Made by a program: the position numbers and the translations under genes. From Cupriavidus gilardii (lineage in GTDB: Bacteria; Pseudomonadota; Gammaproteobacteria; Burkholderiales; Burkholderiaceae), in the NCBI RefSeq assembly GCF_008801915.1, contig NZ_VZOV01000008.1, positions 62,001 through 126,000 of the forward strand: a stretch of 64,000 bases of DNA. The letters are read 5' to 3'. The notes beneath the pieces were generated by a model. It saw only the letters and a program-made list of their open reading frames with translations. It was not told the DNA's origin and did no database searches. Below, one piece after another: positions 12,500 through 21,851 of the stretch (the first letter of the stretch is position 1; every line of letters begins with the position of its first letter).

Positions 12500-13546
12500 A
12501 TGACTACCATCGCCACCATTTCCGCCGATTCGCTGCGCCAGAGCGCACGCCAACAGGCTGCTCAAGCCGCTCGCGCCGACGCGGCCGATACCAACGGCAA
12601 CAGCGCCCGCTGGACCGTCGACGCCGTCGCCGCGCTGTTCGCGCTGCCCTTCAACGATCTGCTGTTCCGCGCGCAGCAGGTCCATCGCGAGCATTTCGAC
12701 GCCAATACCGTGCAGCTGTCGACGCTGCTGTCGATCAAGACTGGCGGCTGCGAGGAGGATTGCGGCTATTGCCCGCAGAGCGCGCACCACGATGCCGGCG
12801 TCAAGGCCGGCACGCTGATGGCGCTCGACGAGGTGCTCGACGCCGCCCGCGCCGCCAAGGCCAACGGCGCCACGCGCTTCTGCATGGGCGCCGCCTGGCG
12901 CAGCCCGAAGGACCGCCATCTCGAACCGGTGATCGACATGGTCCGCGAGGTCAAGGCCATGGGCCTGGAGACCTGCGTCACGCTCGGCATGCTGCGCGCC
13001 GAGCAGGCGCAGCGGCTCAAGGAAGCCGGCCTCGACTACTACAACCACAATCTGGATACCTCGCCGGAGTTCTACGGCGAGATCATCAGCACGCGTACCT
13101 ACCAGGACCGCCTGGACACCATCGGCCATGTGCGCGACGCCGGCATCAACGTCTGCTGCGGCGGCATCGTCGGCATGGGCGAGACGCGCGAGGCGCGCGC
13201 CGGGTTGATCGCGCAGCTGGCCAACATGGACCCGTATCCGGAGTCGGTGCCCATCAACAATCTGGTCCAGGTCGAGGGCACGCCGCTGGCGGGCACCGCG
13301 CCGCTGGACCCGTTCGAGTTCGTTCGCACGATCGCGGTCGCGCGCATCACGATGCCGCGCGCGATGGTGCGCCTGTCCGCCGGCCGCGAGGCCATGGACG
13401 AAGCGTTGCAGGCGCTGTGCTTCCTGGCCGGCGCCAATTCGATTTTCTACGGCGACAAGCTGCTGACCACCGGCAACCCGCAGGCCGAGCGTGATCGCGC
13501 GCTGCTGGGCCGGCTCGGCATCCGCGCGGAAGGACACGCGGGATGA
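12500..13546 (+). CDS. bioB: biotin synthase (radical SAM)
   Basis: A 348-aa radical-SAM enzyme. The 4Fe-4S cysteines are Cys84, Cys88 and Cys91 (CEEDCGYC). [25 protein letters not shown] and the Arg in VRLSAGR are the biotin-synthase motifs that also hold the 2Fe-2S cluster. It inserts sulfur into dethiobiotin. It has a longer Ala/Thr-rich N-terminus (about 35 residues) than enterobacterial BioB. It follows bioD by 19 bp and ends the bio block. Confidence 0.95.
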   Translation: MTTIATISADSLRQSARQQAAQAARADAADTNGNSARWTVDAVAALFALPFNDLLFRAQQVHREHFDANTVQLSTLLSIKTGGCEEDCGYCPQSAHHDAGVKAGTLMALDEVLDAARAAKANGATRFCMGAAWRSPKDRHLEPVIDMVREVKAMGLETCVTLGMLRAEQAQRLKEAGLDYYNHNLDTSPEFYGEIISTRTYQDRLDTIGHVRDAGINVCCGGIVGMGETREARAGLIAQLANMDPYPESVPINNLVQVEGTPLAGTAPLDPFEFVRTIAVARITMPRAMVRLSAGREAMDEALQALCFLAGANSIFYGDKLLTTGNPQAERDRALLGRLGIRAEGHAG

Positions 13547-13668
13547 CGAGGGTGTCCGCGCCTGCCGTGCTCCCGTTGCCCCGCCCCGCGCGGGGACGAC
13601 GGAGAGTGGCGGGCGGCGCGGACACCTGCAGCCAGCCGGTCGCCGTTCCCCATCAACAAGGAGGAGCC

Positions 13669-15693
13669 ATGTTCACCAAGATCCTGATCGCCAACCGCGG
13701 CGAAATCGCCTGCCGCGTCGCCGCCACCTGCCGGCGCCTGGGCATCCGCACCGTTGCGGTCTATTCCGACGCGGACGCGCAGGCGCGCCATGTCGCCTAT
13801 TGCGACGAGGCCGTGCATATCGGCGGCGCCGCGGCGCGCGACAGCTATCTGCGCGGCGATCACATCATCGAAATGGCGCGCGCGACCGGCGCGCAGGCGA
13901 TCCACCCGGGCTACGGCTTCCTGTCGGAGAACGAGGGCTTTGCCGAGGCCTGCGCCGCGGCCGGACTCGTGTTCATCGGGCCGCCGGCATCGGCGATCCG
14001 CGCGATGGGCAGCAAGAGCGCGGCCAAGCAGCTGATGGAACGCGCCGCGGTGCCGTTGGTGCCGGGCTATCACGGCGAGGACCAGGACCCGGCGCTGCTG
14101 CGCCGCGAGGCCGACCGCATCGGCTATCCGGTGCTGCTCAAGGCGAGCGCAGGCGGCGGCGGCAAGGGCATGCGCGTGGTCGAGGACGCGGCCGGCTTCG
14201 AGGCGGCGCTCGCGTCGGTCAAGCGCGAGGCCAGCGCCAGCTTCGGCGACGACAAGGTGCTGGTCGAGAAGTACCTGACCCGGCCGCGCCATATCGAGAT
14301 CCAGGTGTTCGCCGACACGCAGGGCAACTGCGTCTACCTGTTCGAGCGCGACTGCTCGGTGCAGCGGCGCCATCAGAAGGTGCTGGAGGAAGCGCCGGCA
14401 CCGGGCATGACCGAGGAGCGGCGCCGCGCGATGGGGGAGGCGGCGGTCGCCGCGGCCAAGGCGGTCGGCTATGTCGGCGCCGGCACGGTGGAGTTCATCG
14501 CAAACCAGGATGGCTCGTTCTACTTCATGGAGATGAACACGCGGCTGCAGGTCGAACACCCGGTGACCGAGATGATCACGGGCCAGGACCTGGTCGAATG
14601 GCAATTGCGCGTGGCCGCCGGCGAGCCGCTGCCGCTGTCGCAGGACCAGCTGCGCATCGACGGCCATGCGCTCGAGGCGCGCATCTACGCCGAGAACCCC
14701 GACAAGCAGTTCCTGCCGTCGACCGGCACGCTGCGCTATCTGCGCACGCCGCCGGCGGTGCAGTTCATGCGCGGTGAAGACGTGCATGGCCCGGCCGGCG
14801 TGCGGATCGATTCGGGCGTACGCGAGGGCGATGCGATCAGCCCGTATTACGACCCGATGATTGCCAAGCTGATCGTCTGGGGCAAGGACCGCGACGAGGC
14901 GCTGGCGCGCATGCGGCAGGCGCTGGCCGCTTTTCACGTGGTCGGGCTGTCGACCAATATCGCGTTCCTGCAGCGGCTGGTGGCCTCCGAGCCGTTTGCC
15001 GGAGCAGATCTCGATACCGGCCTGATCGCGCGCAACGAGGCCACGCTGTTCGCGCCGCCCGCACCGGTCGGCATGGAACTGATCGCGCTGGCGGTGGCGG
15101 CGCTGCTCGATGCCGAGGCGCGCGAGCGCCGCATCGATGCGGCGGACCCGAATTCGCCGTGGACCCATGCCGGGCCGTGGCGGCTGAATGCGGGCGCCCA
15201 GCGGGTGCTGCGCTTCACGCATGGCGCCGACACGCTGGAAGTCACGCTGCAGGCCGACGCGCAGGGCAGCACGCTGTTCTATGCCGACCAGGCGGCACCG
15301 TTCCGCACGCATTGCGTGGCCGACGACGTGCAGGTCGACCTCGGCACGCGCCGCGCGCATGGCCAGGTGCATCGCGACGGCGACGTCTTCCATGTGTTCG
15401 CCGGCGGGCGGCATGTGTCGCTGGAATGGCAGGATCCGCTGGCGCATGCCGGCGATGCCGAAGGCGAGGGCGGCAAGCTGACCGCGCCGATGCCGGGCAA
15501 GGTGATCGCCGTGATGGTCGAAGCGGGCGCCACCGTCACGCGCGGCACGCCGCTGCTGGTGATGGAGGCAATGAAGATGGAGCACACCATCAGCGCGCCG
15601 GCCGATGGCGTCGTCGGCGAAGTGCTGTATGGGGTCGGCGAGCAGGTCGGCGAGGGCGAGCAACTGCTCGGCTTCGAGGCGAAGGCCGGTTGA
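13669..15693 (+). CDS. liuD: methylcrotonyl-CoA carboxylase, biotin carboxylase/carrier (alpha) subunit
   Basis: A 674-aa subunit. The biotin-carboxylase domain (residues 1-450) has KILIANRGEIACRV, the ATP glycine loop KASAGGGGKGM and EMNTRLQVEHPVTE. The C-terminal carrier domain contains VMEAMKMEH, with the biotinylated lysine at about residue 636. AAGGAGGAG precedes ATG 13669, so I chose this over the open frame reaching back to 13543. It pairs with liuB and needs the biotin whose genes lie immediately upstream. Confidence 0.93.
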   Translation: MFTKILIANRGEIACRVAATCRRLGIRTVAVYSDADAQARHVAYCDEAVHIGGAAARDSYLRGDHIIEMARATGAQAIHPGYGFLSENEGFAEACAAAGLVFIGPPASAIRAMGSKSAAKQLMERAAVPLVPGYHGEDQDPALLRREADRIGYPVLLKASAGGGGKGMRVVEDAAGFEAALASVKREASASFGDDKVLVEKYLTRPRHIEIQVFADTQGNCVYLFERDCSVQRRHQKVLEEAPAPGMTEERRRAMGEAAVAAAKAVGYVGAGTVEFIANQDGSFYFMEMNTRLQVEHPVTEMITGQDLVEWQLRVAAGEPLPLSQDQLRIDGHALEARIYAENPDKQFLPSTGTLRYLRTPPAVQFMRGEDVHGPAGVRIDSGVREGDAISPYYDPMIAKLIVWGKDRDEALARMRQALAAFHVVGLSTNIAFLQRLVASEPFAGADLDTGLIARNEATLFAPPAPVGMELIALAVAALLDAEARERRIDAADPNSPWTHAGPWRLNAGAQRVLRFTHGADTLEVTLQADAQGSTLFYADQAAPFRTHCVADDVQVDLGTRRAHGQVHRDGDVFHVFAGGRHVSLEWQDPLAHAGDAEGEGGKLTAPMPGKVIAVMVEAGATVTRGTPLLVMEAMKMEHTISAPADGVVGEVLYGVGEQVGEGEQLLGFEAKAG

Positions 15694-15956
15694 GCCTTCG
15701 GGGACGTGGCATGCGGCACTCGCGTTGCGAAATGCAAGAACCGCATGCCTTCCCGAAAGCCGGGCCGCGACCTCGCGTCGACAATCCCCCGATGCCTTGT
15801 CTCCGCGAGGCCGGTTCCCGGGGGCCCCGCCTGGCATCGAACCAACGGCATTGGCGCCCGCCCGCGTATCCCGGGCATGCGCCATCGGCACGTCGGCACC
15901 GGACCGCATGGCTTTGCGGCACGAGGAAATCCTCAATCGCACGTTTTGAGTTTCCC

Positions 15957-18601
15957 ATGCCCCGATACACCATCGACGCCTGCGCACCGGCGCCATCCGC
16001 CGCCACCGCCGCCACCGCCGCCACCGCCGCCACCGCCGCCACCGCCGCCACCGCCGCCACCGCCGCCACCGCGGCCACCGCGGCCACCGCGGCCAGGTCC
16101 GCGGTCACCCCCTCGACCACCGCCTCCGCCGCCCCATCCCCCGAACACGACTTCGGCGTGTTCCGCTTCGACGGCTATGCCGTGTCCATCAGGATGGACG
16201 ACCACGGCATGCGAGCCGAGCGGCTGGTCAAGCCCACCACGCTGTCCAGCCCGCTGCATGCGCTGCTGTACTGGTTGAAGACGCTGTGCAAGGCCGAGGG
16301 CGGCGCGTCGTGGTATCTGAACGAGCGCGACAGCAATGAGGTGATCGGACAGCGCTGGGCCGCGGACCGGCAACGGCATCTGCGATCGTTCACGACGCCG
16401 CCCCCGCCCCCGCCACCTCCGGCGATCGACCTGCCGGCGATGGCCTGGGCCGAGGCGGCCTGGACGGTCGTGCTCGGCTGCCTGGAGAGCCGCGATCGTG
16501 CCGCGCTCGGACTGGCCTCGTGGGGCATGCAGCAAGCGATGCAGGGCGAGCTCGCTCTGCATGCGGCGCTGGCCCGCACGCGCGGCCTGCGCACGCTGGC
16601 GGGCCTGCAGAAGGTTGCGGCGGACTACGGCCTGGACGCCGGCCGGCAGGCTGATCCCAAGCGGCCGGACAGGCTGGCGCCAAGACAAAAGGAGGCCCTC
16701 GTCGTGGCGCTTGCCGAGCGCATCCCGATGCTGGAAAGCGCTCAACGCGGTGCGGCGCTCGACTGTCTGTGCCGTCAGGCCGCGGGGCTGGAGGGCCGCA
16801 ACGGGATGCGGGTACGCGCCGCGCTGCTGATGTCGCTGCCCAAGGAACAGCGGGAACAGGCGGCCGCCGTGCTGATGCCCGACAAGGCGGCCTATGCGGC
16901 GCTGATCCGGTCGCAGACGCCGCAGGAACAACAAGAGCGGCTTGTCGGCATTACCGAGGCCTTTCTGCACCAGCCCGGCACGGCAGGGGAGGCGGTCAGC
17001 CGCTGGGACCAACTGCTTGCCGATGCCCAGCCCTGGCGCAGCGGCAACTGTGCGCGTTGGCCGCATGCCTGAAGAAGATCGGAAGGCCCGGCGGGAACGG
17101 CGACCGCGAGCTGCCCGCGGTCGCGCTCGATCGCTGGCACGCGCTGCATCGGCAGCTGCCGGCCTTGCCTGCCACGGAAGCCGTCGAGCTCGCGTACGCG
17201 CTGTCCAGAAGCCTCGATCGTCTCGACGTCGACGGCATCGACCGCGCAAAGGCAGTGGCGTTGGTCGATGCCTGGCAAGCCAGCGTGAAGCTGACCTGCG
17301 AACAGCAGGTCAGGCTTCTCGCGCGGCTGGCGCACCTCAAACCGACCGATGGGCCGGCCGAACGCTGGTCGGCGGTGTGGGACCGTATCGAATCCGAGCA
17401 GCTTGGCCGCCTGGGCCCCCAGGCGGCGCGCGAGCTGGCATGGGTGCCGGCGCAACAGGGCTGGCAACGCGTGGTGGACTTCTGCATGGACCGCCGCAAC
17501 GCATCGGCGGATCAGCGTGCCGATATGCTGCTCGCGCTGGTCCAGCTCGTCGATATGCGGCGGTTCTTCTACCGCCAGCTCGACGTCAAGGCATTGAAGC
17601 CGAAGCTTCACGAGGCCGCGCTGGACCTGATGAAAAGCGGTGGGCCCGTGATCCCGCTGCTGCGATGCCAGTGGCGGCCGAAGGCCGAGATCGCCCCGGC
17701 CATCCGGCAGCATCTTGACTGGCCAGATCATTGCCAGGCGCTGGTGCAATGGCTCGAGTACCGCGGTCATCAGGATGCGGCGGCGCACTGGAGCCTGCCC
17801 GACCTGCTCGCGCTGCAACCGGACCTGGCCCGGCTTGCCCGGCATATCGGCCAGCATGGCGGGCACCCGGCGCGCGAGGCCGGGCAGCGAGTGGCGATGG
17901 CGGTCGCCTCATGGGCCGATACGCAGGTCGCCGCAGACGGCAGGCAGGTGGAGTCGGGGTTGGCGCTGGCGGAAGCATTGCTGCCGCTGGTGGAGGGTAC
18001 GTGCCGCGATGACGGCGGCGTCGCCACGCTGGCGCGGCTGGCGCAACTGGTCAACAGCCTCATGCTGGCGGCGAACGAGCAGCCCGGTATCGCGCGCGCC
18101 GGCCGCATCGACGCCTTGTTTGACGCGACGTGGGCGCTGGTGGATGCGCTCTCGCCCGCTGGCCGCCGCGCCGTGCTGGAAACGCTGATCGCGCTGAAGG
18201 AGCCGCTGCCGCCCAACGAGATACGCCGCACGCCGCAATTCTGGGCCGGCAGGACCTTGCTTCGGGCCGCCCGGGCCATATCGGACGACATGCCGGGCCG
18301 CGCCGTTCTGCTGGTGGGGCTGGCGAAGGCCGAGTACATGCTCGATGGCCAGAACAACGTCGGCGCCCACTTCGGCCGTGCGCGCATGCAGATCCACGCC
18401 ATGACGGTCGCGTTGCCGGACAGCGAGTTCGCGGTGGCCGCGCAGCGCCTCGCGCTATGGTTCTCCAGCCGGCCAGCCGACCGTGCCGAGGCGCACGCCT
18501 GGGACAAGGCGAAGTCCGCTTTCGTCGCCCGGGTACGAGGCCTGTCGGTGGAACATATGGTGGCGCGCCAGCGTATCGAGTACTGGATGCAGCCGGACTG
18601 A
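15957..18601 (+). pseudogene. F-box-like repeat protein, paralogue 1 (one -1 frameshift)
   Basis: Frame 1 runs from ATG 15957 to TGA at 17072 (371 aa) and the homologous frame resumes near 17040 and ends at 18601. One missing base near 17030-17045 joins them into about 881 aa, matching the intact paralogues (909 and 886 aa). In order: a 10-copy Ala-Thr-Ala tract (residues 16-45), the shared N-terminal module (about 65-140: FGVFRFDGYAVSI, LLYWLKTLCKAEGG), eight prolines (148-155), an F-box-like segment (about 160-197: VVLGCLESRDRAALGLASWG) and a long helical C-terminal region. It may be a decayed gene, a programmed frameshift or a sequencing error. It interrupts the leucine cluster. Confidence 0.7.
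16002..16091 (+). repeat. ten tandem copies of 9-bp GCCACCGCS inside paralogue 1
   Basis: The unit GCC-ACC-GCC (the last copies GCC-ACC-GCG) is repeated ten times and encodes (Ala-Thr-Ala)10 near the N-terminus. Because the unit is a multiple of three, copy-number change would alter linker length without breaking the frame. Confidence 0.9.
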
Positions 18602-18710
18602 CAGGCGATCCGGCGATCCGGCCGGGCCGCCCGGGCTGTGCGGGCGCCGGTCCGACAATGACGGAGTCTGAGACAATACGCCGGGACAAGACCAAAGACG
18701 TGGAGAAGCG

Positions 18711-19652
18711 ATGAAGCTGCAGTTGTACGTGCCCGATGGCCGCTATGCGCCGTGGATCGAAGGGTTTGCGCAAGCCTTGCCCGAGGCGCAGTGCGTCACC
18801 TGGGAAGAGAGCCAGGGACAGCCGGTCGACTATGCGGTGGTCTGGCGCCCGCCGCTCGAGATGCTGAAGGGACGCCAGGACCTGAAGGCTGTGTTCAATC
18901 TGGGCGCCGGCGTCGATGGCATCCTGCGGCTGCGCGACACCGATCCCGAAGCGCTGCCGGCCGGGGTGCCGATTGTGCGGCTGGACGATGCCGGCATGGG
19001 CGCGCAGATGGCCGAGTACGTGACCCATGCTGTGCTGCGCTATTTCCGCCGGCTCGACGACTACGCGGCGCAGCAGCAGGCGGGCATCTGGAAATTCCTC
19101 AAGCCGAACCGGCGCGCCGATTTCACCATTGGCGTGATGGGCGTCGGCACGCTGGGCGCGCAGATCGCCCGCACGCTGGCGTCGTTCGGCTTCCCGGTGC
19201 GCGGCTGGAGCCGATCGCCGAAGACGGTCGACGGCGTGCAGTGCCATGCCGGCGAGGCCGGGCAGGCCACCTTTCTCGACGGGCTGCGCGTGCTGGTCAA
19301 CGTGCTGCCGCTGACGCCCGAAACCGAGAACATCATCGACGCGGCGCTGCTGAACCGGCTGGCCAAGGGCGCCTATCTGATCAACGTCGCGCGCGGCCCG
19401 CACCTGGTCGAAGAGGACCTGCTGGCCGCGGTGCAGCAGGGCCAGATCGCCGGCGCGACGCTCGACGTGTTCCGCACCGAGCCGCTGCCGCCGGAACATC
19501 CGTTCTGGCGCGAGCCGCGCATCACCATCACGCCGCATATCTCGGCGCTGACGCTGCGCGAGGACAGCATCGCGCAGATCGCCGACAAGATCCGCGCGCT
19601 GCGGGCCGGCCAGCCGATCGCCGGCGTGGTAGACCTGCAGCGCGGCTACTGA
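18711..19652 (+). CDS. ghrA: D-2-hydroxyacid dehydrogenase, glyoxylate/hydroxypyruvate reductase A type
   Basis: A 313-aa NAD(P)-dependent dehydrogenase. It has the dinucleotide-binding MGVGTLGAQIA, the active-site Arg in NVARGPHLVEEDL, Glu in FRTEPLPPEHPFW and His in ITPHISALT. The WRPPLEMLKGR and FNLGAGVDGIL blocks fit the GhrA/YcdW group. It probably reduces glyoxylate or hydroxypyruvate, but substrate specificity is inferred from family. GAGAAG precedes the ATG. It lies between paralogue 1 and HMG-CoA lyase, with a short slippage repeat (GGCGATCC twice) just after paralogue 1. Confidence 0.82.
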   Translation: MKLQLYVPDGRYAPWIEGFAQALPEAQCVTWEESQGQPVDYAVVWRPPLEMLKGRQDLKAVFNLGAGVDGILRLRDTDPEALPAGVPIVRLDDAGMGAQMAEYVTHAVLRYFRRLDDYAAQQQAGIWKFLKPNRRADFTIGVMGVGTLGAQIARTLASFGFPVRGWSRSPKTVDGVQCHAGEAGQATFLDGLRVLVNVLPLTPETENIIDAALLNRLAKGAYLINVARGPHLVEEDLLAAVQQGQIAGATLDVFRTEPLPPEHPFWREPRITITPHISALTLREDSIAQIADKIRALRAGQPIAGVVDLQRGY

Positions 19653-19717
19653 GCGGCGCACCACATAAAACCGGACCGCCGCCGCGAGCGGCGGCCACCA
19701 CCAGACGAGGAGCAGCG

Positions 19718-20659
19718 ATGAACCAACCCAACTACGTGAAGATCGTCGAGGTCGGGCCGCGCGATGGCCTGCAGAACGAGAAGGCGATGGTGCCGGCCGA
19801 CACCAAGGTCGCGCTGATCGATCGGCTGACCGAGGCGGGCTTCGTCAATATCGAGGCGGCTTCGTTCGTGTCGCCCAAATGGGTGCCGCAAATGGCGGAC
19901 GGCGCCGAGGTGATGGCGCGCATCCAGCGCCGGCCCGGCACGCTGTATTCGGTACTGACGCCGAACATGAAGAGCTTCGAGGGCGCGGTCGCGGCGGGCG
20001 CCGACGAAGTGGTGATCTTCGGCGCCGCCAGCGAGGCCTTTTCGCAGAAGAACATCAATTGCTCGATCGCCGAATCGATCGCGCGCTTCGAGCCGGTGGC
20101 GGCTGCCGCCAAGGAAAAGGGCATCCGGCTGCGCGGCAGCATTTCGTGCTCGCTGGGCTGCCCCTACCAGGGCGAGGTGCCGGTCGCCGCGGTGGTCGAC
20201 GTGGTCCGCCGCATGCGGGACCTCGGCTGCGACGAGATCGACATCGCCGACACCATCGGCGTCGGCACGCCGGCCCGCGTGCAGGAAGTGATGCGCGCCG
20301 CCGCCGCCGAGTTTGCGCTGGACCGCCTGTCCGGCCATTTCCACGACACCTATGGCCAGGCGCTGTCGAACATCCTCGCCAGCCTCGACGTCGGCATCCA
20401 GATCTTCCACGCCTCGGTAGCGGGCCTCGGCGGTTGCCCCTATGCGAAGGGCGCGACCGGCAATGTCGCGACCGAGGACGTGCTGTACATGCTGCATGGC
20501 ATGGGCGTGCGCACCGGCATCGACCTGGAGCAGGTGGTGCGCGCCGGCGATTTCATCTCGCAGGCGATCGGCCGCGCCAACAACTCGCGGGTCGGCCGCG
20601 CGCTGCTGACCAAGTGGGCGGCCGACCAGGCCGAAGGCAACGCCGCGGCCTGCGTCTGA
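19718..20659 (+). CDS. liuE: hydroxymethylglutaryl-CoA lyase
   Basis: A 313-aa TIM-barrel lyase. VEVGPRDGLQNE holds the catalytic Arg/Asp and metal Asp; HFHDTYGQAL contains metal His ligands; the signature SVAGLGGCPYAKGATGN carries the active-site Cys. It splits HMG-CoA to acetoacetate and acetyl-CoA, completing leucine degradation begun by LiuB/D and LiuC. The ATG is preceded by GAGGAG. It is displaced about 4 kb from the other liu genes by paralogue 1 and ghrA. Confidence 0.93.
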   Translation: MNQPNYVKIVEVGPRDGLQNEKAMVPADTKVALIDRLTEAGFVNIEAASFVSPKWVPQMADGAEVMARIQRRPGTLYSVLTPNMKSFEGAVAAGADEVVIFGAASEAFSQKNINCSIAESIARFEPVAAAAKEKGIRLRGSISCSLGCPYQGEVPVAAVVDVVRRMRDLGCDEIDIADTIGVGTPARVQEVMRAAAAEFALDRLSGHFHDTYGQALSNILASLDVGIQIFHASVAGLGGCPYAKGATGNVATEDVLYMLHGMGVRTGIDLEQVVRAGDFISQAIGRANNSRVGRALLTKWAADQAEGNAAACV

Positions 20660-20729
20660 AGCCGTCTTGAGCCGTCCGAAGCCAGTCCGATCCAGACAAG
20701 AAACCACAACGCGCGGAGACCGAAGCCCG

Positions 20730-21266
20730 ATGCAGAACCTCGCCCGACCCTTGTCGTTGTCCGAAGGCACCGCCGCCGAGGCTGCCTTGCCCGAATCCGC
20801 CCAGCGCGTGGCGCGCCTGCTCGCCGAGCTGGGCCATGACAAGCCGATCGTGATGCTGCCGTCGACCGGCAAGACCTCGGCCGAGGCCGCTGCCGGGCTG
20901 GGGTGCTCCGTCGCCGAAATCGCCAAGTCGATTGTCTTTCGGCGGCTCGACGACGACGCGCCGGTGGTGGTGATCGCAAGCGGCAGCAATCGTGTCGACG
21001 AGGCCAAGGTCGCCGCGCGCGTCGGCGCGCTCGGCAAGGCCGATGCCCGCTTCGTTAGGGAAAAGACCGGCTATGCGATCGGCGGTGTCTGCCCGATCGG
21101 CCATGCGGTCGCGCCGGTGATGCTGCTCGATCGCGACCTGTTCCGCCATGACAGCCTGTGGGCCGCCGCCGGCCATCCGCACGCGGTGTTCAACCTGACC
21201 CCGCAGCAACTGCAGGCCATCACCGGCGCGGAAGTGGCCGACGTGGCGCAGGAGGGTTCGGCATGA
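20730..21266 (+). CDS. YbaK/EbsC-family aminoacyl-tRNA deacylase
   Basis: A 178-aa protein with the YbaK fold: CSVAEIAKSIVFR contains the conserved catalytic-type Lys, and GYAIGGVCPIGH is the conserved glycine-rich loop. Members hydrolyse mischarged tRNAs, often Cys- or Ala-tRNAPro; the specificity here is unknown. GCGGAGAC upstream supports ATG 20730. It overlaps the next gene by four bases (ATGA). Confidence 0.85.
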   Translation: MQNLARPLSLSEGTAAEAALPESAQRVARLLAELGHDKPIVMLPSTGKTSAEAAAGLGCSVAEIAKSIVFRRLDDDAPVVVIASGSNRVDEAKVAARVGALGKADARFVREKTGYAIGGVCPIGHAVAPVMLLDRDLFRHDSLWAAAGHPHAVFNLTPQQLQAITGAEVADVAQEGSA

Positions 21267-21700
21267 GCCCCGATCTGAAACCCGGCCTGGCGTTCACCTG
21301 GCGCTATACGGTGCCGCCCAAGGCCACGGTGCCGAATCTCTACGACGATGTGCCCGGCTGTCCCGAGATGCCCGACGTGCTGGCGACCGGCTATATGGTC
21401 GGCATCATGGAGTGCGCGTGCCTGCAGATGCTGCGTGAATACCTGGACTGGCCACGCGAGCAATCGCTCGGCACGCTGGTCAGCTTCACGCATCTGGCGC
21501 CGACGCCGGCCGGCATGACGATCACGGTCAAGGGCGTGCTGACGGCGATCGAGGGCCGCAAGCTGCGTTTCGAGTTGTCCGCCTGGGATGGCGAGGACAA
21601 GATCTCCGAAGGCGTGCATGAGCGCCATCTGATCGACGCGGCGCGCTTCAACGACAAGGTCGCCGCCAAGCGCGAACGGGCGGCCGCCGCGCCAAGGTAG
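21263..21700 (+). CDS. hot-dog-fold thioesterase (fluoroacetyl-CoA-thioesterase-like)
   Basis: This 145-aa protein resembles the FlK/thioesterase hot-dog family: TVPNLYDDVPGCPEMPDVLATG then MVGIMECACLQML for the long helix, with FTHLAPTPAGM and FELSAWDGEDKI strands. I infer hydrolysis of a short acyl-CoA; the substrate is not visible. AGGAGG precedes the start, which overlaps the ybaK-like stop. Confidence 0.75.
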   Translation: MSPDLKPGLAFTWRYTVPPKATVPNLYDDVPGCPEMPDVLATGYMVGIMECACLQMLREYLDWPREQSLGTLVSFTHLAPTPAGMTITVKGVLTAIEGRKLRFELSAWDGEDKISEGVHERHLIDAARFNDKVAAKRERAAAAPR

Positions 21701-21851
21701 ATCGGCCGCCCCAAACGCTTGGGTTTGCCGCCGTTTTGGCAAGCAGCCATGTTCGGCATGGGAACAATACCGTGCAGGTCCGCAGGGTGCGCCTTCGCCC
21801 TGTGGGCACCCCGATACGGGGCGGTCTTGATTCACTCCATGTCCGAACGCC

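Noticed and set aside
15800..15850. tRNA-like GGTTCCC segment
   Set aside because: No cloverleaf can be formed; acceptor and anticodon stems are missing.
15694..15956. Possible T3SS promoter box or attachment site upstream of paralogue 1
   Set aside because: I looked for a TTCG-N16-TTCG hrp box and for tRNA-like or direct-repeat ends around the F-box-like genes and found none that fit. Absence of a hrp box does not exclude secretion.
13447..15996. An 849-codon - strand frame
   Set aside because: It is fully antisense to the MCC alpha subunit and shows the same low-complexity shadow composition.
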